Positions 55,543 through 64,000 of a stretch of 64,000 bases of DNA are shown in pieces (position 1 is the stretch's first letter; the number at the start of each line of letters is the position of its first letter). The notes under the pieces were generated by a model, which had not been told where the DNA came from, did no database searches, and saw only the letters and a list, made by a program, of their open reading frames with translations. Made by a program: the position numbers and the translations under genes. Source of the DNA: Fusobacterium gastrosuis (GTDB lineage Bacteria; Fusobacteriota; Fusobacteriia; Fusobacteriales; Fusobacteriaceae); contig NZ_LT607734.1 of assembly GCF_900095285.1 (NCBI RefSeq), positions 806,001 through 870,000 of the forward strand. Direction: 5' to 3'.

Positions 55543-56424
55543 ATGAAAGTTAAAACATATATTTATGATTCATTTACAAATAAAAAATTTAAAGGAAATC
55601 AAGCAGCCGTAATTCCTTATGCAGACAATTTAAGTGTAGAAGATATGAAAAATATTGCAAAAGAAATTAACTATTCAGAAACAGCTTTTTTATTCAAGAG
55701 TGAGAAGGCTTTTAAAAAAGTCAGGTTTTTTACTCCAAATTCAGAAGTTGATTTATGTGGACATGCAACAATAGCATATATAAGATGTTTATGTGATAAT
55801 AAAATATTAGAAATAGAGAATGGTGAAAATATAGTTGAGATTGAAACTAATGTGGGAATATTACCCATTATAATAAATGTTGAAAATAAAATTATAAAAA
55901 ATATAATGATGTATCAGGATGAAGCAAAAACTGACAATAAAATAGAAATAGATTTTTCTTTAATACTGAAGGCATTGGGCTTAACTTTAGATAATTTGGA
56001 TGAATTAAAAATTGTAAAAGCCTATACAGGTCTTTGGGATTTATTAATCCATTTAAAAGATAAAGAAAGTTTATATAATATAGAGGCGAATATGAATAAA
56101 ATAAAAGATATCAGTAAGAATTTAGATATAATTTCTTTTCATCCTTTTGTGCTAGAAAAAGATGAACATAATAATTTAAAAGCATATGTCAGAAATTTTG
56201 CTCCTATTGTAGAAATTGATGAAGAATCAGCAACAGGAACTTCTAACGGGGCTCTTGCTTATCATTTATATGAGCAAGGATATTTGAAAGAAAATGAATT
56301 TTTAACTTGTGTTCAAGGAGAAACAATGGGGAGAACTAGTAAAATTATAGCTCAGATAAAGAATAATAGAGTTTTAGTTGGAGGACAAGCTGTAAAAACT
56401 TTTGAAGGAGAATTTGATATATAG
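55543..56424 (+). CDS. PhzF-family isomerase
   Basis: This 293-residue protein has the two diaminopimelate-epimerase-like halves of the PhzF family: FKGNQAAVIP near residue 18, the conserved Glu in EINYSETAFLF near residue 45, FFTPNSEVDLCGHATIAYIRCL near residue 64 and in the second half ESATGTSNGALAYHLYEQGYL. The actual substrate of most members is unknown; they isomerise small carboxylated metabolites. An AGGAGG site precedes the ATG. The next gene starts 25 bases after it and is probably co-transcribed. Confidence 0.88.
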   Translation: MKVKTYIYDSFTNKKFKGNQAAVIPYADNLSVEDMKNIAKEINYSETAFLFKSEKAFKKVRFFTPNSEVDLCGHATIAYIRCLCDNKILEIENGENIVEIETNVGILPIIINVENKIIKNIMMYQDEAKTDNKIEIDFSLILKALGLTLDNLDELKIVKAYTGLWDLLIHLKDKESLYNIEANMNKIKDISKNLDIISFHPFVLEKDEHNNLKAYVRNFAPIVEIDEESATGTSNGALAYHLYEQGYLKENEFLTCVQGETMGRTSKIIAQIKNNRVLVGGQAVKTFEGEFDI

Positions 56425-56449
56425 TATTTTTAAGTTTAAGGAGAATAAG

Positions 56450-57364
56450 ATGAAAATATTAGTTATGGGTGGAAATCAATTTTTAGGAAAAGCTTTGACT
56501 GAAAAATTACTGGCACAAAAATATGAAGTTTTTGTTTTAAATAGAGGAAGCAGAAAAAATTTAACTGAAGCAACTCATATTAAGGTGGATAGGGATAATT
56601 ATAATGAATTAGAGGAAAAGCTAAAAAACTTTAAATTTGATATAATAGTTGATATTTCAGCTTATACAGGTTTACAAGTTAAAAATTTTTATCAAATAAT
56701 GAAAGGAAAATTTAAACAATATATTTTAATAAGCAGTGCTTCAATTTATAATAATACTAAGGAGTTTCCAGTTTCTGAGGCTTCAAGTATTGGTGAGAAT
56801 CCTATATGGGGAGATTATGCAAAAAATAAGTTTTTAGCGGAGCAAGAAGTATTAAAAATGGAAGAAAATTATACTATATTTAGACCTTTTTATATCTATG
56901 GAATAGGAAATAATTTAGACAGGGAACAATATATTTTTTCTAGAATAGAAAATAAATTTCCTATTTATTTACCTGATGAAGGAGAAAATATTATTCAATT
57001 TGGTTACATAGATGATTTAGTAGATTCTATTATTTATAGTTTTAATAACAAAAAATTTTACAAAGAAGTATTTAATATAAGTGGAGATGAAAGTATAAGT
57101 ATAAAAAATTTTGTAGACTTATGTGCAAAAGTACTAAAAAAAGAAGTAAAAATTAAATATATTAAATGTGATGACAAAATAAAAGCAAGAGATTGGTTTC
57201 CGTTTAGAAATACAGATTTATATGGAAGTATAGAAAAAATAAAATTAACAGGTTTCAAAAATAAATATAGCTTAGAAACTGGGTTAGAGAAAACTTATAT
57301 GTATTTAAAAAATAATAAATTATTAGAAAAACCAAATTTGAATGAAATAGAAAAAAGGTTTTAA
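56450..57364 (+). CDS. NAD-dependent epimerase/dehydratase family protein
   Basis: ATG 56450 follows AAGGAGAATAAG; a longer frame overlapping the PhzF gene lacks a site. The 304-residue protein starts MKILVMGGNQFLGKALTEKLL, a Rossmann glycine motif of the extended SDR type, and shows VFVLNRGSRKN and DIIVDISAYTGLQVKNF. ISSASIYNNT follows, with a serine/tyrosine pattern in place of a strict YxxxK; a nearby WGDYAKNKFLAEQEVL provides Tyr and Lys. FNISGDESISIKNFV closes the substrate domain. The substrate is probably a nucleotide sugar or small metabolite; it is not further assignable. Confidence 0.8.
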   Translation: MKILVMGGNQFLGKALTEKLLAQKYEVFVLNRGSRKNLTEATHIKVDRDNYNELEEKLKNFKFDIIVDISAYTGLQVKNFYQIMKGKFKQYILISSASIYNNTKEFPVSEASSIGENPIWGDYAKNKFLAEQEVLKMEENYTIFRPFYIYGIGNNLDREQYIFSRIENKFPIYLPDEGENIIQFGYIDDLVDSIIYSFNNKKFYKEVFNISGDESISIKNFVDLCAKVLKKEVKIKYIKCDDKIKARDWFPFRNTDLYGSIEKIKLTGFKNKYSLETGLEKTYMYLKNNKLLEKPNLNEIEKRF

Positions 57365-57367
57365 ATA

Positions 57368-57401
57368 AAAAAGGCAACAAAAGTTGCCTTTTAATTTTTT
57401 A
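57368..57401. terminator. Bidirectional terminator
   Basis: AAAAGGCAAC and GTTGCCTTTT form a 10-bp stem around AAAA, with T runs on the plus strand and A runs on the other side that serve the convergent flavodoxin gene. The stem resembles the one after the CRISPR array (AAGGCAAC/GTTGCCTT). Confidence 0.85.
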
Positions 57402-57416
57402 ATGGGAAATCTAAAT

Positions 57417-57920
57417 TTATTTAAATTCTTTCTTTATATCAGCTATCCAATTTTCAATTCTTTTTGGTGTTAAACTGGCTTGATTTTCTTCATCGAGAGC
57501 AAGCCCTATGAATTTTCCATCTTCTATAATTTCAGTTTCTTCAAAATGATAACCATCAATACTTGTAAAACCTACTACTTTAGCACCTTTCTTTTTAATG
57601 ATATCATAAATATGTCTAATTCCACCACAGAAAGATTCTCCAAAAGCAAATTGATTTCCAAGTCCAACAAGTCCGACAACTTTTCCTGTAAAATCAATAT
57701 TTTCTAATTTTTTCAAATTATTCATCCAAGCGGCATGAGCTTCTCCTACTCCATAAGTGGGCGTAACTAAAATAAGATTTTCAAAATTCTCAATTTCTTT
57801 TACTCCATTTTTTACATTAAAAGTTTTAAAATCATCTTTCTTTAAAAAAAATTCTAATTCATCGACTATACCAACAGTAGTTTTATTTAAGCTGGCATAA
57901 AAAATACCTATCGTTTTCAT
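57417..57920 (-). CDS. Flavodoxin
   Basis: In this 167-residue, acidic protein the FMN phosphate loop reads FYASLNKTTVGIVDEL (a variant of the T/S-x-T-G-x-T motif), TPTYGVGEAHAAWMNNL near residue 53 holds an aromatic of the flavin site, and GLVGLGNQFAFGESFCGGIRHIYDII is the second loop of long-chain flavodoxins. It transfers electrons in the cytoplasm as a substitute for ferredoxin. The ATG follows GGAGGATAATT. It lies just downstream of the tcdA-like gene on the same strand (13 bases), so the two form an operon. Confidence 0.88.
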   Translation of the reverse strand: MKTIGIFYASLNKTTVGIVDELEFFLKKDDFKTFNVKNGVKEIENFENLILVTPTYGVGEAHAAWMNNLKKLENIDFTGKVVGLVGLGNQFAFGESFCGGIRHIYDIIKKKGAKVVGFTSIDGYHFEETEIIEDGKFIGLALDEENQASLTPKRIENWIADIKKEFK

Positions 57921-57933
57921 AATTATCCTCCAT

Positions 57934-58638
57934 TTATAGTTTACATATATCTTTAATAACTTGACTAGCTAATATCATTCCAACAACTGGTGGAACAAAT
58001 GCAATAGAACCAACATTATGTCTTTTTTCACGGCTTCCATCTTCATTTACGGGTTTTCTAGGGCATTCTTTAGAAAATACCACTTTTAATTTTTTTACAT
58101 TTCTTTTTTTTAGTTCTTTTCTTATAACTTTTGCCATAGGACACACAGAAGTTTTATTTATATCAGCTACTTCAAATTGTGTAGGATCCAATTTATTTCC
58201 AGTTCCCATTGATGAGATTATAGGAATTTTCTGCTTGTAGCAAAATTCAATCAAATCAAGTTTCGGAGTGATTAAATCTATGGCATCTATAACATAGTCA
58301 TATTTTTTATCTTTAAAAAATAAATCTGTATCTTCTTTTAAAAATTTATGAATATAAGTATTTATAGTTATATCTGGATTTATGCTTAAAGCTCTTTCTT
58401 TCATAGCTAAGGCTTTATGTTGACCAATTGTATTTTGAGTTGCAATTAGTTGCCTATTTAGATTCGTTATATCAACCGTATCAAAATCTACCAAACTTAA
58501 CTCACCGATTCCGGATCTGACTAGAGCCTCAACAGCTCCACCACCCACACCACCTAATCCAAAAACAATGATGTGAGATTTTTGCAATTTTTCTAAATTT
58601 TCTAAACCTATTGCTAATTCTGTTCTTTGAAAAATCAT
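57934..58638 (-). CDS. tcdA: tRNA threonylcarbamoyladenosine dehydratase (TcdA/CsdL family)
   Basis: This 234-residue E1-like protein starts with QRTELAIGLENLEKLQKSHIIVFGLGGVGGGAVEALVRSGIG, the ATP-binding glycine motif, followed by DFDTVDITNLNRQLIA and the acidic metal site DYVIDAIDLITPKLDL. SSMGTGNKLDPTQFEVADINKTSVCPMAKVIRKELKKR is specific for TcdA. It cyclises t6A37 of tRNAs using ATP. No promoter was identified in the AT-rich gap upstream. Confidence 0.9.
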   Translation of the reverse strand: MIFQRTELAIGLENLEKLQKSHIIVFGLGGVGGGAVEALVRSGIGELSLVDFDTVDITNLNRQLIATQNTIGQHKALAMKERALSINPDITINTYIHKFLKEDTDLFFKDKKYDYVIDAIDLITPKLDLIEFCYKQKIPIISSMGTGNKLDPTQFEVADINKTSVCPMAKVIRKELKKRNVKKLKVVFSKECPRKPVNEDGSREKRHNVGSIAFVPPVVGMILASQVIKDICKL

Positions 58639-58981
58639 AGTACCTATCCTTAAAAATATTTTAATTATTTACTAATCTACTAAATAATATCACAAATTAA
58701 TATTTATGTAAACTTTAAATTTCAATTAAATTAATTAAGATAAAAATTTATTTCCAATAAAAATATCATAAATTTTGCCTGAAATTTTATCTCTTGTCTT
58801 AAAATTTATAAATAAATACTAACATATCTTAGATAAAAATACTATAAATATAAGTAAAAGTGATTAAAATTTAATATATTTTTGCTTTTTATAAAAGCTT
58901 AAAATTAATTGAAATAAGAAAATATATATAGTAAAATAAAAAATATATTTATAAAGATAAATTAATTTAGGAGGATATAGA
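58639..58981. other. AT-rich intergenic region between divergent genes
   Basis: These 343 nt hold no ORF and no RNA gene I recognise. Only the gpmA promoter and ribosome site at the right end are assignable. Several A/T runs and short tandem ATATAT stretches are present. Confidence 0.7.
58909..58937 (+). promoter_or_regulatory. Promoter of gpmA
   Basis: TTGAAA (58909-58914) and TAAAAT (58932-58937) are spaced by 17 nt, 45 nt before the gpmA ATG. Confidence 0.6.
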
Positions 58982-59668
58982 ATGAAATTAGTATTAATTC
59001 GTCATGGAGAAAGTCAATGGAACTTAGAAAATAGATTTACAGGTTGGAAAGATGTAGATTTAAGTCCTAAGGGTGTGGAAGAAGCTCATGCTGCTGGAAA
59101 AGAATTAAAGGAACAAGGTTTTTCTTTTGATGTAGCATATACTTCATATTTGAAAAGAGCAAATAAAACTCTTAATATTGTTTTAGAAGAAATGGATGAG
59201 TTATATATTCCAGTGAATAAATCTTGGAGATTAAATGAAAGACATTATGGTGCTTTAACAGGATTAAATAAAGCAGAAACTGCAAAAAAATATGGAGATG
59301 AACAAGTTCATATCTGGAGAAGAAGTTTTGATATAGCTCCTCCTCTTGTTGATGAAACAAGTGAATATTATCCTAAAAAAGAAAAAAGATATGCAGATTT
59401 AGAAGAAAAGGATATTCCTAAAGGAGAAAGTTTAAAAGATACGATAGCAAGAGTTTTACCTTATTGGGACTCAGATATTTCTAAGAGTATAAAAGCAGGT
59501 AAAAATGTAATAGTTGCTGCACATGGAAATTCTTTGAGAGCTTTAATTAAATACTTATTAAATATTTCAAATGAAGATATATTGAATTTGAATTTACCAA
59601 CAGGAAAACCTTTAATATTTGAATTAGATGATAAATTGAATGTGGTATCAGCACCAGAATTATTCTAA
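58982..59668 (+). CDS. gpmA: 2,3-bisphosphoglycerate-dependent phosphoglycerate mutase
   Basis: This 228-residue protein starts [31 protein letters not shown] with the phospho-His in LIRHGES (residue 8). [17 protein letters not shown] and [24 protein letters not shown] with the catalytic Glu follow, and the second active His is in [17 protein letters not shown]. It interconverts 3- and 2-phosphoglycerate in glycolysis. TTAGGAGGA precedes the ATG. It stands alone, 73 bases before an exported protein gene. Confidence 0.95.
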   Translation: MKLVLIRHGESQWNLENRFTGWKDVDLSPKGVEEAHAAGKELKEQGFSFDVAYTSYLKRANKTLNIVLEEMDELYIPVNKSWRLNERHYGALTGLNKAETAKKYGDEQVHIWRRSFDIAPPLVDETSEYYPKKEKRYADLEEKDIPKGESLKDTIARVLPYWDSDISKSIKAGKNVIVAAHGNSLRALIKYLLNISNEDILNLNLPTGKPLIFELDDKLNVVSAPELF

Positions 59669-59741
59669 TTAGATGAAGCTAGAAAATAAATTTAACTTTA
59701 TTAAATAAAGAAAAACTAGAGAAAATATAGGAGATGAAAAT

Positions 59742-60350
59742 ATGAAAAAAATAATTTTATCAGTATTTTTATTTATAGCAGGCTTAAATTTTTCGCAAAT
59801 GGCTTTATCAGCTGATGGAATTGCCGGAGCTACAAAGACAACAAAAGAATATATGAAAATAAATAAAGAATTACCTGAAGATGTGGAAAAGGCTATTCGT
59901 AATGCAGTTTCTAATTTCTCTTCATCAGAAAAAAGAGAATATTTTAATTGGTATAAAGATTCGTATTTAGAAGTAATGAATAGATTAGCAAATTCAGGAA
60001 TTCCTGAACAGGATGCAAATGCAATAGCAAGAAGATTAAAAGCGATGTATGGAGCAAATTATCCTAAACAACTAGCAACTGTAAATGATGAGATTGCTGA
60101 TTATAAAAATCTAGTTCAAAGAATAAAAGATGAACAAAAAGCTGTGGCTGAAAAAGCTGAAGCTGAAAATACAAAAAGCAAGGCTGAAATAAGAGAAATA
60201 CTTGCTAATACAGATATAAATTCAAGAGATTTAGAAAATATAGAGTTAAATGCACAAAAAGCTTATCCGGATAATTACTCACTACAAAAGGCATATATAA
60301 AAGGCTCAATACAAACATATTTAGAATTGAAACAATTAATTAAAAAATAA
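59742..60350 (+). CDS. Exported protein of unknown function
   Basis: This 202-residue protein begins with a signal peptide (MKKIILSVFLFIAGLNF... cleavage near ALSADG). The mature protein is helical and charged: PEDVEKAIRNAVSNFSSSEKREYFNWYKDSYLEVMNRLANSGIPEQDANAIARRLKAMYG, a long Lys/Glu/Ala-rich helix (YKNLVQRIKDEQKAVAEKAEAENTK) likely to form a coiled coil, then SLQKAYIKGSIQTYLELKQLIKK. I do not recognise the family; it may be restricted to Fusobacteria. It has its own terminator at 60362. Confidence 0.75.
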   Translation: MKKIILSVFLFIAGLNFSQMALSADGIAGATKTTKEYMKINKELPEDVEKAIRNAVSNFSSSEKREYFNWYKDSYLEVMNRLANSGIPEQDANAIARRLKAMYGANYPKQLATVNDEIADYKNLVQRIKDEQKAVAEKAEAENTKSKAEIREILANTDINSRDLENIELNAQKAYPDNYSLQKAYIKGSIQTYLELKQLIKK

Positions 60351-60361
60351 AATGATTTTTT

Positions 60362-60393
60362 ACAACTCTAAATTTTTTAGAGTTGTTTTTTTT
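60362..60393 (+). terminator. Terminator after the 59742 gene
   Basis: ACAACTCTAAA pairs with TTTAGAGTTGT around a T-rich loop, followed by a run of T. Confidence 0.85.
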
Positions 60394-60431
60394 GGATTAA
60401 AATTACAAAATAATTTTTAGGGGGAATAAAA

Positions 60432-61301
60432 TTGAAAAAAATATTGACAGTTATGACTTTGATGTTTTTATTTGTATCTTGTTTTAAAAAGAAGTTGGAC
60501 TCAACTTTTATGGTAGATAATCCTACGGAAACTGTGTTAGAATTGAAAATAGATGATAAAGAATATAAAATAGAGCCGATGAAATATGAAAAGGTAAAAT
60601 TAGATATTGGAGAACACAAGATAGAACTTGTTGATGGAAAGAAAGTATATATAAATGTTTATGCCAATTCAAAAGGTGGAATTATAAATCCAACAGGAGC
60701 CCCATATATATTTGAAAGCATAGTTTATACTACTGATGATAATAAAGATACGATAGGATTGACAAACCAAGAAATATTAGTTGACGGAGTGGAATATTAT
60801 GGGCCGTTTAAAGTTGTTGATGATTTTATAATTGATAGAACTTATGGTGACTTTGAAGGTGGAGCTTGGGAATTTGAGCCTTATGAGAAAGTGAGTGAAA
60901 CAAAAAATTTAGGAGAAAGAACAGCCAATATTTCTACGAAAGTAAATGGAAGATTTGAATTTGTAAAACTAATTGAGGAAGAAATAGACCCAACAAGTGC
61001 AGGGGATTACGAAAAAAATAAAAAGCCTTACAGTATGTCGGCTAAAATTAATTTTGATGAACAAAAATATGAAATTCCTAATATAGAAAATGAGGATTTG
61101 AGAAATAAATATGAAAAACTTGTAATGCTAGATAAAGCATATTTTGAAGCTAAGACTAAAAAAGAGCAAGAAAAAATAGATAAAGAATATAAAGAGGCTT
61201 GGAAAGATTTCATACATAAAACTATGGAACTAGAAGACTACTCTACTGTATATACAGCAAAAAATATAGGTCGTGGGGTTATTATAACGAAGGTTGAATA
61301 A
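60432..61301 (+). CDS. Lipoprotein of unknown function
   Basis: The start is TTG 60432 with AGGGGGAA upstream. This 289-residue protein has a lipobox (FLFVSC, Cys17), so it is membrane-anchored by lipid. The mature part begins with a small beta domain (STFMVDNPTETVLELKIDDKEYKIEPMKYEKVKLDIGEHKIEL), resembling a PEGA-like or carrier-like beta fold, followed by FESIVYTTDDNKDTIGL and a helical C-terminal third with YEKLVMLDKAYFEAKTKKEQEKID. No family or substrate is recognised. A hairpin terminator follows. Confidence 0.75.
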   Translation: MKKILTVMTLMFLFVSCFKKKLDSTFMVDNPTETVLELKIDDKEYKIEPMKYEKVKLDIGEHKIELVDGKKVYINVYANSKGGIINPTGAPYIFESIVYTTDDNKDTIGLTNQEILVDGVEYYGPFKVVDDFIIDRTYGDFEGGAWEFEPYEKVSETKNLGERTANISTKVNGRFEFVKLIEEEIDPTSAGDYEKNKKPYSMSAKINFDEQKYEIPNIENEDLRNKYEKLVMLDKAYFEAKTKKEQEKIDKEYKEAWKDFIHKTMELEDYSTVYTAKNIGRGVIITKVE

Positions 61302-61306
61302 AATAA

Positions 61307-61347
61307 TAAAAGACTATTGCAATTTATGAGTGCATAGTCTTTTTTAT
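61307..61347 (+). terminator. Terminator after the lipoprotein gene
   Basis: AAAGACTATTGCA pairs with TGCATAGTCTTT (one bulged base) around ATTTATGAG, followed by TTTT. Confidence 0.8.
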
Positions 61348-61409
61348 GCTTGCTAAAAAAAGAATTTATATGATATTATTGTAAAAAAGATTTGGAAATA
61401 GGAGATAAA

Positions 61410-62519
61410 ATGAAAAAGATAATAGGCTTGATAGTTGAGTACAATCCTTTCCACAATGGACATTTATATCATATTCAGAAAATAGAAGAACTTTATCCTG
61501 GAAGTATAAAAATTGCAGTAATGAGTGGAGATTTTGTACAAAGAGGAGAGCCAGCAATAATTTCAAAATCAAGAAGAAGTCAAAAAGCTTTAGAAATGGG
61601 GCTTGATTTGGTTGTTGAGCTTCCAGCTTTCTATTCAACACAGTCAGCAGAGCTTTTTGCAAGAGCTAGTGTAGGCATTTTGTCTATGCTTGGATGTGAA
61701 AACTTTGTTTTTGGCTCTGAAAGCAATGATATTTCAAGATTAGAAAAGATTGCAAGATTAAGTTTGACTAAAGAATTTAATCTCAGTATAAAGAATTTTT
61801 TAGCAGAAGGTTTTTCTTATCCAACTGCATTTTCAAAAGCGATATTTGATGAGAAAATAGAATCCAATGATATGTTGGGAATAGAGTATATAAAAGCTCT
61901 TTGGTTTTGGCAAAGTTCAATGCAGGCTCAAACAATTTTACGGAAGTCTGCTAAATATTATGAAGAAAATTTAAAAGAAAAAATAGCTGGAGCGACAGTT
62001 ATTAGAAATAAAATTTTAGCTGGTGAAGATTATTCGAGATACTTGAATGATGAAAAAATAGAAAAACCCCATGCCTTTTGGGATGATTTTTATCCTTATT
62101 TAAGATATACTATACTTTTCAATTCTGAAAAACTTTCACAAATTCAAGATATTGAAATTGGTTTAGAACAAAGAATTTATGAATCAGCAAAGAAAAATAA
62201 AAACTATTCTTTATTTTTTGATGATATAATAACTAAAAGATATACTCGTGCTCGTTTACAGAGAATATTTCTTCATATACTTTTAGGCCTTACAAAAAAA
62301 ATGACTGATAGATGGAAAAGTGAAATTCCATATATAAGAGTTTTAGAATTTTCCACAAAGGGGAAAGAAGTATTGAAAAGTTTAAAGAAAAGAAATTTAC
62401 CAATTATAAGTACAAAGAAAAATATTCAAAAAAAATTAGGAAAAGATGCTTTAGAGATATTTTTTTGGAATGAAATGGCAAGTGAACTATATAATTTGAT
62501 AACAGAGGAGAAAAGATGA
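61410..62519 (+). CDS. tmcAL: tRNA(Met) cytidine acetate ligase
   Basis: I choose ATG 61410 (MKKIIGLIVEYNPFHNGHLYH) behind ATAGGAGAT; a TTG six codons earlier is unlikely. The 369-residue protein has the nucleotidyltransferase motif HNGH near residue 16, VMSGDFVQRGEPAIISKSRRSQKALEMGLDLVVELP, GCENFVFGSESND and RARLQRIFLHILLG. It uses acetate and ATP to acetylate cytidine 34 of elongator tRNA-Met. Its stop overlaps the ATG of the transporter gene by 4 bases. Confidence 0.92.
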   Translation: MKKIIGLIVEYNPFHNGHLYHIQKIEELYPGSIKIAVMSGDFVQRGEPAIISKSRRSQKALEMGLDLVVELPAFYSTQSAELFARASVGILSMLGCENFVFGSESNDISRLEKIARLSLTKEFNLSIKNFLAEGFSYPTAFSKAIFDEKIESNDMLGIEYIKALWFWQSSMQAQTILRKSAKYYEENLKEKIAGATVIRNKILAGEDYSRYLNDEKIEKPHAFWDDFYPYLRYTILFNSEKLSQIQDIEIGLEQRIYESAKKNKNYSLFFDDIITKRYTRARLQRIFLHILLGLTKKMTDRWKSEIPYIRVLEFSTKGKEVLKSLKKRNLPIISTKKNIQKKLGKDALEIFFWNEMASELYNLITEEKR

Positions 62520-63850
62520 AAAGACTTACAACAAAAATACAAATTTTATATGGCTTAGGTGTTAGTTATGCCATAGTAGATCAGATATTTGCTCAGTGGA
62601 TATTATATTTTTATCTTCCGCCTGAAAATTCAGGTTTAAAACCAATTATGGCACCGATATTTATATCACTGGCATTGGCTATTTCAAGATTGGTAGATAT
62701 GATAACAGATCCGGTAGTAGGATATTTATCAGATAAATATGATAGTAAATATGGAAGAAGGATTCCTTTTATAGCAGTTGGGACAGTTCCATTGGTATTA
62801 TTTACAATAGCTTTTTTCTATCCATTGACTTCAAGTGAAAAAGCAACCTTTTATTATTTAATTTTTGTTGGTTCGATGTTTTTTACATTTTATACTATAG
62901 TGGGGGCACCGTATAATGCACTTATACCTGAAATTGGGAGAACAACAGAAGAAAGATTAAATTTATCAACATGGCAATCAATATTCAGATTAGTTTATAC
63001 AGCAATCGCCATGATTATTCCAGGAGCTTTAATTGCTAAGATTGGAAAAGGGGATACGCTTTTTGGAATTCGAGGAATGATAATAAGTTTATGTATAGTT
63101 GTAGTAATTGGATTATTTACAACAGTATTTGGGATCAAAGAAAAAGAATATTCAAGTGCTGAAGCCTCTAGTGCAAATTTTAAAGATACAATGAAAATAG
63201 TTATGAAAAATAAAAATTTTATTTATTATTTATTTGGACTTTTATTTTTCTTTATAGGATTTAATAATTTAAGGGCTATAATGAATTATTTTGTTGAAGA
63301 TATAATGGGCTATGGAAAGTCGGCAATAACAATGGCAGCTGCAATTTTATTTGGAACATCAGCATTATGTTTCTATCCAACAAATATCTTATCTAAAAAA
63401 TATGGATATAGAAAGGTAATGTTATATTGTTTATCAATGTTAATTGTCTTTACAACAATGTTATGTCTATTAGGAACAGCGTTACCAACAAAATTTGGTT
63501 TTGTACTTTTTGCATTAATAGGAATACCGATAGCAGGAGCAGGTTTTATTTTTCCACCAGCAATGTTAAGCGAAATAGGAAGTGAAATAAGTAAAAGTTC
63601 AGGACAAAGGATTGAGGGAGTTTGTTTTGGAATACAAGGATTTTTCTTGAAAATGGCATTTTTAGTTTCAATAGTTTTGCTTCCAATAATTTTAGTTTAT
63701 GGAGAAGATGTAAATATTATGCAGGCTATAACTAGTGGTGCAACAAAGGTTGAAAAAATGGGGATATATTTAGCAGCACTTAGTTCAGTTATTTTCTTTG
63801 CATTATCATTTTTGTTCTATTACAAATATCAAGATAGTAAAAAAATATAA
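62516..63850 (+). CDS. MFS transporter, GPH-like (sugar:cation symporter type)
   Basis: In this 444-residue protein twelve membrane helices are expected. DMITDPVVGYLSDKYDSKYGRRIPFI near residue 62 is the loop-2 motif of the glycoside-pentoside-hexuronide branch, and a second loop LSKKYGYRKVML occurs near residue 295. FFYPLTSSEKATFYYLIFVG and GAPYNALIPEIGRTTEERLNLSTWQSIFR match that family. The solute is unknown; sugars are usual, but some members move other small molecules. It is coupled to tmcAL by a 4-base overlap and is followed 21 bases later by an exported protein gene. Confidence 0.82.
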   Translation: MKRLTTKIQILYGLGVSYAIVDQIFAQWILYFYLPPENSGLKPIMAPIFISLALAISRLVDMITDPVVGYLSDKYDSKYGRRIPFIAVGTVPLVLFTIAFFYPLTSSEKATFYYLIFVGSMFFTFYTIVGAPYNALIPEIGRTTEERLNLSTWQSIFRLVYTAIAMIIPGALIAKIGKGDTLFGIRGMIISLCIVVVIGLFTTVFGIKEKEYSSAEASSANFKDTMKIVMKNKNFIYYLFGLLFFFIGFNNLRAIMNYFVEDIMGYGKSAITMAAAILFGTSALCFYPTNILSKKYGYRKVMLYCLSMLIVFTTMLCLLGTALPTKFGFVLFALIGIPIAGAGFIFPPAMLSEIGSEISKSSGQRIEGVCFGIQGFFLKMAFLVSIVLLPIILVYGEDVNIMQAITSGATKVEKMGIYLAALSSVIFFALSFLFYYKYQDSKKI

Positions 63851-63870
63851 TAAAAAATAGGTGAGTAAAT

Positions 63871-64000
63871 ATGAAAAGGATATTTATTTTTTCGCTACTG
63901 TCAATACTACTATTGCTTAGATTTTCATTTTCAACTAAAAGGACTGCGTTTCAACAAGGTGAGATTCACAGTATGCTTTTAGATGTGAATGAAAGTAAGG
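63871..64000 (+). CDS. Exported protein, cut by the window end
   Basis: ATG 63871 follows ATAGGTGAGTAA. The visible 43 residues begin with a signal or anchor sequence (MKRIFIFSLLSILLLLRFSF) and then STKRTAFQQGEIHSMLLDVNES. It may be a secreted serine hydrolase or beta-lactamase-like protein, but nothing diagnostic is in view. It probably belongs to the tmcAL-transporter operon. Confidence 0.6.
   Translation, partial: MKRIFIFSLLSILLLLRFSFSTKRTAFQQGEIHSMLLDVNESK

Overview
The window is a Fusobacterium-like chromosome segment. It is very AT-rich with A-ending codons, and the 16S rRNA and gene content look like the F. nucleatum/F. periodonticum group; the species cannot be fixed by eye. Translation starts usually carry strong AGGAGG-type sites, and several genes start at TTG.

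Region 1 (1-23,600) is a defence island around a type III CRISPR-Cas locus, most like subtype III-D. A minus-strand operon encodes Cas1, Cas2, a CARF protein with no recognised effector domain, a TM1812/Csx1-type CARF-HEPN RNase and, cut by the window edge, a Csx20-like protein. A 59-repeat CRISPR array (4929-9212) follows on the plus strand. Next comes a stretch of four tandem copies of a roughly 125-nt unit, each encoding a 15-16-residue hydrophobic peptide, plus two more tiny membrane-type ORFs. The effector operon (10,350-19,511) encodes Cas6b, a second Cas6, Cas10 (GGDD present, HD domain absent), a Csx10-like RAMP, a small subunit, Csm3, a RAMP split by a -1 frameshift at a slippery A6T4 tract, a small Csx19-like protein and a TIGR03986-type RAMP. 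A cyclic oligoadenylate pathway is implied: Cas10 makes the signal, the CARF proteins respond, and the Csx20-like protein may remove it. Downstream lie a MoaA-like radical SAM protein and an overlapping PRTase, DprA-like, HAD trio that could be a separate nucleotide-based defence module.

Region 2 (23,660-33,738) holds a two-component system divergent from a poly-gamma-glutamate locus: gamma-glutamyltransferase, a DUF6305-like secreted protein, a DctM-like permease with a 48-residue membrane partner, an aspartoacylase-like zinc hydrolase, then PgsB/CapB, PgsC/CapC and PgsW.

Region 3 (33,735-37,070) is a TrpXYZ-type ABC transporter behind a promoter, a 17-codon leader peptide with one Trp codon, and five RNA segments that can form a complete attenuator. 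A tandem 123-nt repeat lies between the attenuator and the transporter. A DUF554 gene and tmRNA follow.

Region 4 (38,385-43,410) is one rRNA operon (16S-23S-5S-tRNA-Asn) with a strong promoter and a terminator. Region 5 (43,440-46,520) is an OmpR/HK pair beside a Met/His/Asn-rich PepSY protein.

Region 6 (46,700-53,960) is the ribosomal-protein end cluster: adk, map, infA, rpmJ, rpsM, rpsK, rpsD, rpoA, rplQ. Between map and infA a GNAT acetyltransferase gene is interrupted by a complete 1,725-bp MTnSag1-like element carrying lnu(C) lincosamide resistance, flanked by a perfect 8-bp target duplication. Region 7 (53,960-64,000) is metabolic and housekeeping: gapN, phzF-like, epimerase, flavodoxin, tcdA-like, gpmA, two exported proteins of unknown function, tmcAL, an MFS transporter and an exported protein cut by the window end.
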